Shown: piece after piece, positions 1 to 8,694 of the stretch
How positions within the stretch are numbered: the stretch's first letter is position 1
Layout of the letters: every line of letters begins with the position of its first letter
Source: SURF-32 sp964648365
GTDB taxonomy: Bacteria; Planctomycetota; Phycisphaerae; UBA1845
NCBI GenBank assembly: GCA_964648365.1
Contig: CAZYLK010000053.1
Span: 1-33,014, forward strand
DNA: 33,014 bases
Reading direction: 5' to 3'
Notes under the pieces: model-generated
Databases searched by the model: none
The model's input: only the letters and a program-made list of their open reading frames with translations
Told to the model about the DNA's origin: nothing
Made by a program: the position numbers and the translations under genes

Positions 1-2
1 TC

Positions 3-2111
3 GTCGAGCTCTCAGGCCACGCGCTTGCGTCGGCGTCGCACGGCGGCCGCCCCGCCGCGGCAGGCGACCCGGAACTGATCGACCTGCGCATCGACGGGCC
101 GGATGAGGTTCCCGAGAACACCGTCACGCCCTACCGCGTGTACGCCGAATTCAGCGACGGGCGCGAGTTCGAAGTGACGCTTTCCAGCGAATTGAGCGTC
201 GATCCAGGCACGTATGCGTCGATCGGCCGGTTCGGAGACTTCGCCACGCTCGACGTGCTCGGCGACATCGAGGAGACGATTCACGCCCGGTTCGAGTTCG
301 GCGGCATCGAGAAGACGGCCGAGCGGGTCGTGACGATCATCGACCTGTCGCTGGCGGGATATGCGCTGGACTTCGACGGGCAGAATGACCAGGTGTTCGT
401 ACCACACGCGGAAGCGTTTTCCTTTGATGAAAAGGACGAATTCACAATCGAGGCATGGATCGGCGGCGTCACAAGCGTGAGCCGTACGGACGATACCATA
501 ATGGACAAATGGGACGGCGTTACCCGACGGTACCCCTTCGCATTGCGCGTACACCGTGAAGGCGGGCGGGTTCGTTTCCTCTCATTTCGTGGGGATGTGG
601 ACGGTTATGGTGTCCTTTCCGACGTCTCCGTGACAGACGGCAAGTGGCACCACATCGCCGCGGTTCGCAAGAGCGATGAGTGGATGCGCCTGTACGTGGA
701 CGGCCAACTTAGCGGTGAACTGCGTGACCTGCCGCCTGGGGAAATCGCCAACGACGACCACCTGGTCTTCGGCAATCGAATAGACGGCGGTTGGGGACTT
801 GGCGGCACGGTCGATGAGTTTCGCATCTGGAACATCGCCCGCCCGCAGGCCGCCATCCGATGCGACATGAACCGGTCCCTGCGGGGCGACGAGGAGGGTC
901 TGGTCGGCTACTGGCGGTTCGACGACGCCCGCGGCCAGGTTGCTCGCGATTCTTCGCCCTACGGCAGCCACGGCCAGTTGGGCACAAACGGCGATCCCGG
1001 CGGCGATCCGTCGGACCCGGTGTGGGTCCTTTCTGAGGCCGGTATTGCGCTGCCGCCTATTGATCCGCCGCGATGGAGCGAACCCATCCTCATTCCGGAA
1101 ATCAGCTCCGGCGAGGATCACGGGGTCTCCGTCTCGCCGGACGAGCTGGACGTCTATATCGCCAGCGAGCGCGACGCCTTCGCTGAAATTGACATCTACC
1201 ATGCTCGGCGCGAGAGCGTGAACGATCCGTTCCCGACGCCGACGCGCGTGACGGAAGTGTCGCAGCCCGGCTATGAAAACCACGACTTCGCCCCCTATGT
1301 CTCCGCCAACGGAAGGCGGCTGTATTTCAGCCGGGCAAAGGGGCATGGGCAGGCCGATCTGTTCGTCTCGCAGCGCGGTTCGAATCGCGATCCATGGGGG
1401 GCGCCGCAACCGATCACCAGCCTCAACACGAACAGCGACGATCGGGCGGCGACACTCAGTCCGGATGAGTTGTTCATCGTCTTCACGTCGCGACGTGACG
1501 GCAGTTCGCGCCTCTGGACCGCGAGCCGAAGCACCATTCACGACGACTGGCAGGACTTGCGGCCGATCACGGCGATGGACGGTTATGACGGCCTCGCCCA
1601 TCCCGCGTTGGCGCCGGATGAGCTTGTTTTATACGTAGGCGCGGTTCCGCCCGGGGGGGGTGATTTTGATGTCTTCCGCCTGACGCGCTCCTCACACGAG
1701 GCTGACTTCGCGGACCCGATCCTGGTGGCGGAACTCAGCAGTGATCGCGACGAACAGGGCATCGCCCTTTCAGACGACGGCAGGACTGCGTACGTCAGGC
1801 GCAACATCGGCGGCGGCCGGCACGGCAGCATCTTGCTCTCCCGACTCGAAAGCGAAGGCGGATGCCTGCCGAACTGCAGCGACATTCAGAAGCTCAAAGC
1901 GAAGTGCCGGAGCAACACGGTGAAGGTGACCGTCAAGTCGCTCCTGGACGAAGGCACCGAACTGACGCTCGACAACAACGGCGACCGACAGTCCGTTACG
2001 ACAAACGCCAAAGGCAAGGCCAAGGCGGCGTGGGATAATCAGACGGGCATTCACACGGTGTTTATTGAAGAGTGCCCGGAGCATGTTCAGGCGGTGAATT
2101 GCGGCGGGTAG
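3..2111 (+). CDS. Secreted LamG plus beta-propeller protein, 5' truncated by window
   Basis: The frame is open from base 3, so the true start lies just outside the window. GTG 138 is internal, because the residues before it (LIDLRIDGPDEVPENTV) align with the N-terminus of the next gene. Order of parts: an Ig-like beta domain; a LamG/concanavalin-like domain starting at YALDFDG, with WHHIAAVR, LYVDGQ, VDEFRIWN and GYWRF; a TolB/PD40-type propeller with repeated SPDEL...VYIAS, ANGRRLYFSR and LSPDELFIVFTSRRDG blades; and a C-terminal domain of about 75 residues with spaced cysteines (CLPNCSDI, KAKCRSN, EECPEH, NCGG). LamG and PD40 domains usually bind carbohydrate or protein ligands outside the cytoplasm; the ligand is unknown here. 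The downstream neighbour is a shorter paralog that lacks the propeller. Confidence 0.85.
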   Translation, partial: VELSGHALASASHGGRPAAAGDPELIDLRIDGPDEVPENTVTPYRVYAEFSDGREFEVTLSSELSVDPGTYASIGRFGDFATLDVLGDIEETIHARFEFGGIEKTAERVVTIIDLSLAGYALDFDGQNDQVFVPHAEAFSFDEKDEFTIEAWIGGVTSVSRTDDTIMDKWDGVTRRYPFALRVHREGGRVRFLSFRGDVDGYGVLSDVSVTDGKWHHIAAVRKSDEWMRLYVDGQLSGELRDLPPGEIANDDHLVFGNRIDGGWGLGGTVDEFRIWNIARPQAAIRCDMNRSLRGDEEGLVGYWRFDDARGQVARDSSPYGSHGQLGTNGDPGGDPSDPVWVLSEAGIALPPIDPPRWSEPILIPEISSGEDHGVSVSPDELDVYIASERDAFAEIDIYHARRESVNDPFPTPTRVTEVSQPGYENHDFAPYVSANGRRLYFSRAKGHGQADLFVSQRGSNRDPWGAPQPITSLNTNSDDRAATLSPDELFIVFTSRRDGSSRLWTASRSTIHDDWQDLRPITAMDGYDGLAHPALAPDELVLYVGAVPPGGGDFDVFRLTRSSHEADFADPILVAELSSDRDEQGIALSDDGRTAYVRRNIGGGRHGSILLSRLESEGGCLPNCSDIQKLKAKCRSNTVKVTVKSLLDEGTELTLDNNGDRQSVTTNAKGKAKAAWDNQTGIHTVFIEECPEHVQAVNCGG

Positions 2112-2146
2112 CCGTCGCCGCAGAGCCTTCAGGAGAGGAGCGAAGT

Positions 2147-3433
2147 ATGAGCGGAACATTGAGAGTGTGCCAAGCTGCGCATGTCGCGCTCGCGATGGCC
2201 ATCCCGGCCGTCGGTCAGCAACTGCTGGACCTTCGCCTCGACGGCCCGGACCAGGTCGCGGAGAATACGGTAACTTACTACAAAGTCTTCGCGGCGTTCG
2301 ACAACGGCCAGGAATACGAAGTGACGCTCTTCGCCGAGCTTGGCGTCGACCCGGGCGTGTACGCTCAGATCGGCGTCTTCGGCGATCTGGCGACGCTGGA
2401 TGTCGACGCGAATACCGTGGAAACGGTGCTGGCGGCGTTCGAGTTCGACGGCGTCCGCAAGGAGGCGCAGCAGGACGTCGTCATCATCGACCGCGACTCG
2501 ACCGGCTACGCGCTGGATTTCGCCGGCGACCAGGTGCGGGTGCCCAACTCGGACAGCCTTTCGATCTCCGGCAGCCTGACGATTGAGGCATGGGCGCGCT
2601 TCCACAGCCCGTCGGGGCGCGGGCCGTTGGTGTTCAAAGGCGACGGGCGGTCGGGTCTGGATCCCTATCAACTGCTCCTGGAAAGCGGCCGCCTTCACTT
2701 CCGGATCAACAACGACCAGAATCAGGGCACCACGGTCGAGTTCGATGTCCGCTCGTACAACTGGAGCGAGTTTCATCACATGGTCGGCGTATTCGATCAA
2801 CCCGCGGGCGAGATGCGACTCTACGTCGATGGCCAGTTTGCGACCCGGGTGTTTACAGAACTGTCTCCTATGAACAACCAGGCCGGTACGGACATCGTGT
2901 TTGGGGCGAAGATTGGCGACCCCGTCAAGCTCGACGGCGAGCTCGACGAAATCCGCATCTGGAACGTCGCCCGCAGTGAGGAGGATATCCGCGAGACGAT
3001 GAACGTCGTCCTGTGCGGCACCGAGCCGGGGCTGGTCGCCAACTGGCGCTTCAACGAGGGCGAGGGGCAGGTTGTCCGTGATATCTCGCGCTACGCCAAC
3101 CACGGCACCCTGGGCGACAGCCCGAACCCGGACAACCTCGACCCGCTATGGGTGCTGTCGGAGGCGCCGCTCGCTCCGGCCGTGTGCGAACCGATCCGTT
3201 GCGACGCGATCCGCAAGTTCAAGGTCACCTGCCGCGGCGGCACGCTGCAGGTCAAGGTGAAGTCCACGCTCGCGGGCGGAACCGAACTGACGATCGACAA
3301 CAACGGAGACTTCGCCATATTGACGATCAGCGGCAACGGCAAGGGCAAGCTGTCATGGAAGGAGCAGTCCGGCATTCACACGCTATTCATCCGCGAGTGC
3401 CCGGAGTTTCTGAAGGCCGTCAACTGCGGGTGA
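2147..3433 (+). CDS. Secreted LamG-domain protein, paralog of the preceding gene
   Basis: The protein has 428 residues. ATG 2147 is chosen because AGGAGAGGAG (2131-2140) lies just upstream and a signal peptide follows directly (MSGTLRVCQAAHVALAMAIP, with a likely cut near AVGQQ). The open frame continues upstream to 2072, but that part overlaps the previous gene. Domains: an Ig-like N-terminal domain (LLDLRLDGPDQVAENTV), a LamG domain (YALDFAGDQVRVPN, HHMVGVFDQ, RLYVDGQ, LDEIRIWNVAR, ANWRFNEGEGQ) and the same cysteine-bearing C-terminal domain as its neighbour (TELTIDNNGD, SGIHTLFIRECPE). It therefore looks like the upstream gene minus the propeller of about 260 residues. An extracellular adhesion or binding role is inferred. 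Confidence 0.88.
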   Translation: MSGTLRVCQAAHVALAMAIPAVGQQLLDLRLDGPDQVAENTVTYYKVFAAFDNGQEYEVTLFAELGVDPGVYAQIGVFGDLATLDVDANTVETVLAAFEFDGVRKEAQQDVVIIDRDSTGYALDFAGDQVRVPNSDSLSISGSLTIEAWARFHSPSGRGPLVFKGDGRSGLDPYQLLLESGRLHFRINNDQNQGTTVEFDVRSYNWSEFHHMVGVFDQPAGEMRLYVDGQFATRVFTELSPMNNQAGTDIVFGAKIGDPVKLDGELDEIRIWNVARSEEDIRETMNVVLCGTEPGLVANWRFNEGEGQVVRDISRYANHGTLGDSPNPDNLDPLWVLSEAPLAPAVCEPIRCDAIRKFKVTCRGGTLQVKVKSTLAGGTELTIDNNGDFAILTISGNGKGKLSWKEQSGIHTLFIRECPEFLKAVNCG

Positions 3434-3440
3434 GGGAAAG

Positions 3441-4397
3441 TCAATACACCTCCAGATCCTGCGCCGACTTCACCGCCCCGCCGTACTTCTCGGCGATCTC
3501 GTCGAGAAGATCCTGATCCGTCGCGCCCCAGTACAACTGGTGGTACAGCACCAGCAGCTTCGGGCGGACCTGGTTGGCGATGTCGGCCAGTTCGTGCGTC
3601 GAGGTGTGGAACGAGGCGTGGTACTGCTGCCACACGGCCGAGCGGGTGGCGAACTTTTCGGTTGAGTAGACCTCGTGCAACAGCAGGTCGCAGCCCCGCG
3701 CCGCTTCGACAAGAGCGGGGCACGGGGCCGTATCGCCGGAGATGACGACCGACCGGCGGCGGGTGTCGAAGCGATAGGCGTACGCGTGCTCCCACGTGCC
3801 GTGGCTGACCGGGATGGCCGTGACGCGCACGTTGCCGTCCGTGTAGACGACGCCGGGCTGAATCTCGTGGACTTCGACGCGGTGTCCGAGGTCGTTGGCC
3901 GGTTCCAGGCCGTCGAGGCGCAGCGTCACGTCTTCCGCCCAGGCCTGCTGGATGTGGTCGATCATGTTGGCCAGGCCGGGCGGGCCGTAGGCTTCCAGCG
4001 GTGCGTTGCGCTCCAGCGTCCAGCAGGTGTAGATCAGGTCGGGCAGGCCGACGGTGTGGTCCGTGTGCAGATGGGTGATGAAGACGCGGCGGAGGTTGTC
4101 GGGGCGCAGCGGCTCGACGCCCTTCTCAGCCGCGGCCGCGGCACGCCGCACGATCCCCGGCCCGGCGTCCACCAGATAGGGCGTGCCATTCGCGACAACC
4201 GCCACGGCCGGTCCCGAACGCAGCGGATCGGCGTTGGGCGTACCGGTGCCGAGCATGACCACTTTCGTGTCGAACATGTTGATCTGGATGCGCGATTCGG
4301 CCGCCGCGTCGACCGGCGCCGGCTCGGGCACGTCGCCGCTGCGATTGCAGCCGCCCGGCAGACCCAGGAGTATCACTGCGAGGACGCGCCTGGTCAT
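3441..4397 (-). CDS. Metallo-beta-lactamase-fold hydrolase, lipoprotein, RNase Z-like
   Basis: The protein has 318 residues. The start at 4397 is supported by AGGAGG six bases upstream. The N-terminus is a lipoprotein signal (MTRRVLAVILLGLPGGC, lipobox cysteine 17), so the mature protein is probably membrane-anchored outside the cytoplasm. The metal motif THLHTDH is at 108-114, followed by later ligands in SHGTWEH, SGDTAPC and LYHQLYW. The fold resembles the RNase Z/arylsulfatase branch of MBL hydrolases (VVMLGTGTPNADPLRSGP). RNase Z itself is cytoplasmic, so the lipobox argues for a small-molecule hydrolase rather than tRNA processing. The substrate cannot be read from the sequence. It ends only 7 bp from the convergent LamG gene. 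Confidence 0.85.
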   Translation of the reverse strand: MTRRVLAVILLGLPGGCNRSGDVPEPAPVDAAAESRIQINMFDTKVVMLGTGTPNADPLRSGPAVAVVANGTPYLVDAGPGIVRRAAAAAEKGVEPLRPDNLRRVFITHLHTDHTVGLPDLIYTCWTLERNAPLEAYGPPGLANMIDHIQQAWAEDVTLRLDGLEPANDLGHRVEVHEIQPGVVYTDGNVRVTAIPVSHGTWEHAYAYRFDTRRRSVVISGDTAPCPALVEAARGCDLLLHEVYSTEKFATRSAVWQQYHASFHTSTHELADIANQVRPKLLVLYHQLYWGATDQDLLDEIAEKYGGAVKSAQDLEVY

Positions 4398-4506
4398 ATC
4401 CAACCTCCTGACGTTCGATTGCGCGATGACCCCGGCACGCCACGCATCGCCGATGGGCGCGGAAAGTGCCGCCGGGCCGGCCGCGGCAGGGTCAACCGTC
4501 AGCACC

Positions 4507-5682
4507 TTACCGGAATCGGTCCGAGAGCATGGCCGTGACGGCAGCGATCTGGAGGAAGCAGGCGAGCAGGAGCCGCGGGACGGCATCGGCGGCGCTTTGT
4601 GTCAGTAACGCTGCCGCGCCCCAGACCGCGGCCACGGCGGCGAGCATCTGCAAGAGCGACGACACCAGCCGCAGCAGCGAGAAGTCCGTCTGACGCTCGC
4701 GGCGGGCGTCCGTTTCAAGCAGGTCGCGAATCTCGATCAGTCTCGCCTCGATCGCGTCGGCCTGGTCGGCGCCGGGCGCGCCGTCGGCATCTGAACCGCG
4801 CCGCGCCGTAGACACTTCGCCGGCGCGGTGTGCCTGCTGTTCGGCCCCGGCGGCGACGCGCCCCGGCGTGGCGGCGCCCGCTGATGGCTCGATTCCGGCG
4901 TCGGCATCGGCTGCGCTTTCGGCCTGACTCTTGCGGACGACGCGCACGACCGGCGTCGGCGTTGGATTCGTGTGTTGGCTCATCTCGCGCTCCACGATGT
5001 CCACGGCTTCGGAAAGCGTACGCACGGCAAACGGGCAGTCGGCCGTTCGCGTCGCCCTGGCCCGCCCGTTGCGTCCCACCAGAATGGACCGGCAGCCCGC
5101 CCTGCGGCCGGCCTCCACGTCGCGGGCGGCGTCACCGATCATCCACGACGCGCCCAGGTCGATGCCCAGATCCTCCGCGGCCGCCAGCAACATTCCCGGC
5201 TCGGGCTTGCGCCAGTCGCTGCTGCGGCGGTAGGCTTCCACAACGGCCTCCGGACCGTCCAGATAGGGGCAGTGATAGAACGCATCGATCTGGGCTTCCT
5301 GCTCAGCGAGAAGGTGCTGAATGCGCTGGTTCGTCGCCCGTACCACGTCCTCGCCGAAGAGGCCGCGGGCGACGCCGCTCTGATTGGTCGCGACGACGAC
5401 CAGGATGCCCGCGTGATTGAGCCGGCGGACCGCCTCGGCGGCGCCGGGCAGCAACTCCACCCGGGCGGGATCGTCGATGAATCCGACGTCGGCGATGATG
5501 GTGCCGTCGCGATCGAGAAAGACCGCCGGCTGGGTCGTGGGGCGGCCGTGGCCGTTGCCCGACGACCGGAGCGCGCAGGCCTCTTCGCTCGGCGATGCCG
5601 GGTCGCCCGCGGGTTCGGTCCCGCCGGTTCTGTGCTCCAGCGCGCCGATGATCTCGTAGAGTCCTCCCCGTCTGCGGCTCAT
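4507..5682 (-). CDS. GmhB-like HAD phosphatase fused to a C-terminal membrane anchor
   Basis: The protein has 391 residues, about twice the usual GmhB length. The HAD catalytic core is complete: D57/D59 in FLDRDGT, TNQSG at 99-103, WRKPEPGM around 157-164 and GDAARD near 183-188. The family (heptose-1,7-bisphosphate or histidinol-phosphate type) normally has a CxH...CxCRKP zinc loop. Here only C138 remains; the other ligands are replaced (Y140, S155, W157). A low-complexity linker (235-305), an amphipathic stretch (310-333) and two hydrophobic segments (about 337-360 and 368-386) follow. The start is set by the ATGA overlap with the upstream gene. It is likely a sugar-phosphate phosphatase held at the membrane, but the exact substrate is uncertain. 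Confidence 0.8.
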   Translation of the reverse strand: MSRRRGGLYEIIGALEHRTGGTEPAGDPASPSEEACALRSSGNGHGRPTTQPAVFLDRDGTIIADVGFIDDPARVELLPGAAEAVRRLNHAGILVVVATNQSGVARGLFGEDVVRATNQRIQHLLAEQEAQIDAFYHCPYLDGPEAVVEAYRRSSDWRKPEPGMLLAAAEDLGIDLGASWMIGDAARDVEAGRRAGCRSILVGRNGRARATRTADCPFAVRTLSEAVDIVEREMSQHTNPTPTPVVRVVRKSQAESAADADAGIEPSAGAATPGRVAAGAEQQAHRAGEVSTARRGSDADGAPGADQADAIEARLIEIRDLLETDARRERQTDFSLLRLVSSLLQMLAAVAAVWGAAALLTQSAADAVPRLLLACFLQIAAVTAMLSDRFR

Positions 5683-6731
5683 GGGCGTGTGATTCCGTCG
5701 GCCGCCATCCGGTCGATGATCGCCTGCCGCAGCAGGGGAAGCATGATTTCGTGATGTCCGACCACTTCGAAGCCTCGTCCGGGGCGCACGGGCCGGCTGA
5801 CCACGTTCACGCCCGGGCGGTAATGACGGATCATATCGAAATTCGCCGTCGTCATCGCGTCCAGATCCGCGCCCAGGTTGCGGGCTACGGAGACGGCCTT
5901 GAGAAACACCTCAGGCATGATGACGGCGGATCCGACGTTAAGCCACACCCCCCCCGCGGCGGCGCCATCGGCGACACCGGCGTCTCCCTGCTTTTTACCG
6001 TCCGCCCGTGCGCCGTCCTTTCGCGGGCCGCAGCCCAGGTCGCAGACCACGTCGCAGATCAGGCGGAAGTCGAGCATCGAGGCAGCGCCGAGGGCCTCGC
6101 CGCTCAGGCCGCCCGACATGTGGACCGTATCCGTGCCCAGCGCGACGTGGACGCAGGCGGGGATACCGAGTTCGGCTGCGACGGCAAAGAGGCTCTCCTC
6201 CTTGCCCGGCGCGTCGCGCTCGATCAGCAGGCGCCCGACGGCGGCCCCAAGGCCGGCGCGATCGGATTGCGCCCGCTCCGCGGCCTCGTTGAAGAACGTC
6301 ATCGTCTCCTGAACCATGCCGAACGTGCCATCGCGAATTGTCTCCGCGACTTCCTCGCTGGTCTCGCCCAGCATGGCGACCTCGACGTCGTGAATGGCCA
6401 CGGCGCCGTTGCCCGCGATCGCCGTGACGACGCCGCGCCGCATGAGATCGACAAGAACGGGAGCGCAGCCGACCTTGATGACATGCGCGCCCATGGCGCA
6501 CACCACCGGGCGATCGGCGGCCACCGCCGCGACCGCCGCGTCGACGACCGACCGCAACGCCCGTGCGCCCAGGAAGTCCGGCAGCGCCTGCATCAGCGCC
6601 GCCGCCGACGCGCCCGGATCGGTCAGTTGTGCCTGACCGGCCGCGGCCATCTTGTGCCGTCGTGATCGGACGCTGAAGGTCCGCAGCTTGCCGGCATCGA
6701 CGGGTTGATACTTGCGCGTCACCAGCGTCAC
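5679..6731 (-). CDS. Deoxyhypusine-synthase-like protein
   Basis: The protein has 350 residues and starts at GTG 6731, directly after an in-frame TGA, so the frame cannot extend further. The text VVCAMGAHVIKVGCAPVLVD, then AGNGAVAIHDVEVAM, DTVHMSGG and NVGSAVIMPEVFLKAV, recalls the deoxyhypusine synthase fold, an NAD-dependent Rossmann enzyme family that in bacteria includes homospermidine synthases and uncharacterised members. The canonical active-site lysine segment is not obvious to me, so an aminobutyl-transfer activity is not claimed. An insertion of low complexity (RKDGARADGKKQGDAGVADG) lies before the C-terminal third. Its stop overlaps the start of the HAD phosphatase (ATGA, 5679-5682), so the two are translationally coupled and probably work in one pathway. 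Confidence 0.65.
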   Translation of the reverse strand: MTLVTRKYQPVDAGKLRTFSVRSRRHKMAAAGQAQLTDPGASAAALMQALPDFLGARALRSVVDAAVAAVAADRPVVCAMGAHVIKVGCAPVLVDLMRRGVVTAIAGNGAVAIHDVEVAMLGETSEEVAETIRDGTFGMVQETMTFFNEAAERAQSDRAGLGAAVGRLLIERDAPGKEESLFAVAAELGIPACVHVALGTDTVHMSGGLSGEALGAASMLDFRLICDVVCDLGCGPRKDGARADGKKQGDAGVADGAAAGGVWLNVGSAVIMPEVFLKAVSVARNLGADLDAMTTANFDMIRHYRPGVNVVSRPVRPGRGFEVVGHHEIMLPLLRQAIIDRMAADGITRP

Positions 6732-7077
6732 TCAGTTCGCACGTGCGCCCGGCCTGCACGGAATCATGTCCGTCGTGGCCCGGTGTTCGACGGTCATTTG
6801 TCGCAGAATGTCGGCGATCCAGCAACCCGGCTCATGGTCCCGGATGGTCGCGGCGTATGGGGTGTTGACGGAACCGCGCCGCCGTCGTTCGGGGTGAAAC
6901 GGAAGCCCACAGCCAAAAAACGACGCAATTCCAGCAGTCGCTGGGCGTTTTACGGAATAACATGACGGTGCACGCGGGAAGGATCAGCGATGGATCCGCA
7001 TCCGCGTGCCGGGCGGTTGAGGACAGGCGAAAGACGGCACGAGCAAAGACCGGTACTGCGCGGCACTGGCCGCTTCC
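6732..7077. other. Intergenic region between divergent genes, no gene seen
   Basis: These 346 bp separate the deoxyhypusine-synthase-like gene (-) from DUF1800 (+). They must hold both promoters. I find no well-spaced -35/-10 pair and no convincing small gene. Confidence 0.5.
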
Positions 7078-8694
7078 ATGATGAGCAAGATGACCCTGAC
7101 TGACCCCGACACCTTCCGACGTGGTTGCGCGTTGCCGAGATGCGCCGTGCTGCTCTCGCTCTCGGTCGTGATGCCCGGCGCGGCGGCCGAAAGTCCGCTG
7201 GCGGCATCGACCGAATGGAGCCGCGACCATGCCGCGCATCTGTTGCGCCGGGCGGGGTTCAGCGGCACCCCGGACGAAATCGAGCGATTCACGCAGATGG
7301 GCCGTCGCAGCGCGGTCTACACGCTGGTTCACTACGAGCGGCAGACGGCGCGATTTCAGCCGCCGACGGTGCTGCCCTATCAACCGCCGCCGTTCAAGGA
7401 CATGGGCGAGCCGACGCAGGAGCAGCGCGAGGCTTATGTGCGGATCCGCCGCCAGAACGAGGCGGCCCAGTTGGCCAACATCACCGAATGGTGGATCCGG
7501 CGGATGATCAGCACGCCCCGGCCGCTGGAGGAACGGCTGGTGCTGTTCTGGCACGGTCACCTGACCAGCGGCATCCGCGAGGTGCAAAGCGCCCGCTTCA
7601 TGTTCGATCAGAACAACCTCTTCCGCCGCTACGCGTACGGCGACTATCGCGAGTTGCTGCTGCGCATCGCGGCCGATCCGGCCATGCTGCGCTACCTCGA
7701 CAACGACAACAACGTCGCCCGCGAGCCCAACGAAAACTTCGCCCGCGAACTGCTGGAGCTGTTCACGATGGGCGAAGGGCACTACGCCGAGCGCGACATC
7801 AAGGAAGTGGCGCGGGCGTTTACCGGGTGGTCGGTGGACGGCCGAACGGGGCAGTTTACGTACAACCAGCGAAATCATGACGACGGCGTCAAGATGCTGT
7901 TCGGACGGTACGGTCGGTTCCAGGGCACCGAAGTTATCGACGTCATCCTGCAGCAGCCGCAGACCGCGCGCTTCATGGCCGACAAGCTCTGGCGCCATCT
8001 GGCGGGCACGGCGCCGAGCGACGCCCTGCTGGACGCGATGGCGCTGGAACTGAGGCGAGCACGCTTCGACTTCCGCCCGCTGATCGAGAAGATCCTGCTC
8101 TCCGACGCGTTCTATGAAGACGGCGTTCGCTGGGCGATGGTCAAAAGTCCCGTGGATCTCGTGGTCGGCACGTGTCGCCTGCTGGAGATCGACCTGTATG
8201 ACGCGGCGGAAATGTCGCGGATGCTGCGGCTGATGGGGCAGCAGCTTTATCAGCCGCCCAACGTCAAGGGCTGGGACGGCGGCGTCGCCTGGATCAACAC
8301 CGCCACGCTGTTCGAGCGCTACAACTTCGCCAACGGCCTCATCTACGGCAGCGAGGCGCCGCGGCCGCGGAACCCCGCCAACGCTTTGCTTGAAGACAAC
8401 ATGGAGATGGCGCCCTTCGTCAAGGCGGCCCGCCGCGATCCCAACAGCGATCAGCCTCCGTTCGATCCGGCGCCCATGCTGCGCAAGTATCGGCTCGATT
8501 CGGCGGAAGCGATCGTGGACCACTTCGTCGCGCGGCTGTGGCAGCGGACGCCGGAAGCCGCCCAGCGGGCAGCGCTGATTGCGCACGTGCGGAGGGTGGG
8601 CGGCGATCTGAAGCCGGATGGAGCGGACACCGCGGCGGCCGTGCGCGGCCTCATCCACCTGCTCATCAGCGCTCCTGAATACCAGGTCATGTAG
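7078..8694 (+). CDS. DUF1800 family exported protein
   Basis: The protein has 538 residues and an N-terminal export signal (ALPRCAVLLSLSVVMPGAAA). Family signatures visible: DHAAHLLRRAGFSGTPDEIE, WHGHLTSG, ARELLELFTMGEGHY, DIKEVARAFTGWSVDG, DKLWRHLAG and a C-terminal LIHLLISAPEYQVM. DUF1800 proteins are common in Planctomycetota and other Gram-negative lineages. They are almost always paired with a DUF1501 gene, and their biochemical role is not established. Here the pair is fused at the junction TAGATG, with no gap, so co-translation is likely. The start at 7078 (ATGATG) has only a weak ribosome site; the third ATG at residue 5 is an alternative. Confidence 0.9.
   Translation: MMSKMTLTDPDTFRRGCALPRCAVLLSLSVVMPGAAAESPLAASTEWSRDHAAHLLRRAGFSGTPDEIERFTQMGRRSAVYTLVHYERQTARFQPPTVLPYQPPPFKDMGEPTQEQREAYVRIRRQNEAAQLANITEWWIRRMISTPRPLEERLVLFWHGHLTSGIREVQSARFMFDQNNLFRRYAYGDYRELLLRIAADPAMLRYLDNDNNVAREPNENFARELLELFTMGEGHYAERDIKEVARAFTGWSVDGRTGQFTYNQRNHDDGVKMLFGRYGRFQGTEVIDVILQQPQTARFMADKLWRHLAGTAPSDALLDAMALELRRARFDFRPLIEKILLSDAFYEDGVRWAMVKSPVDLVVGTCRLLEIDLYDAAEMSRMLRLMGQQLYQPPNVKGWDGGVAWINTATLFERYNFANGLIYGSEAPRPRNPANALLEDNMEMAPFVKAARRDPNSDQPPFDPAPMLRKYRLDSAEAIVDHFVARLWQRTPEAAQRAALIAHVRRVGGDLKPDGADTAAAVRGLIHLLISAPEYQVM

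Noticed and set aside
2072..2146. Upstream start of the second LamG gene
   Set aside because: It overlaps the preceding gene; the ribosome site and signal peptide fit ATG 2147.
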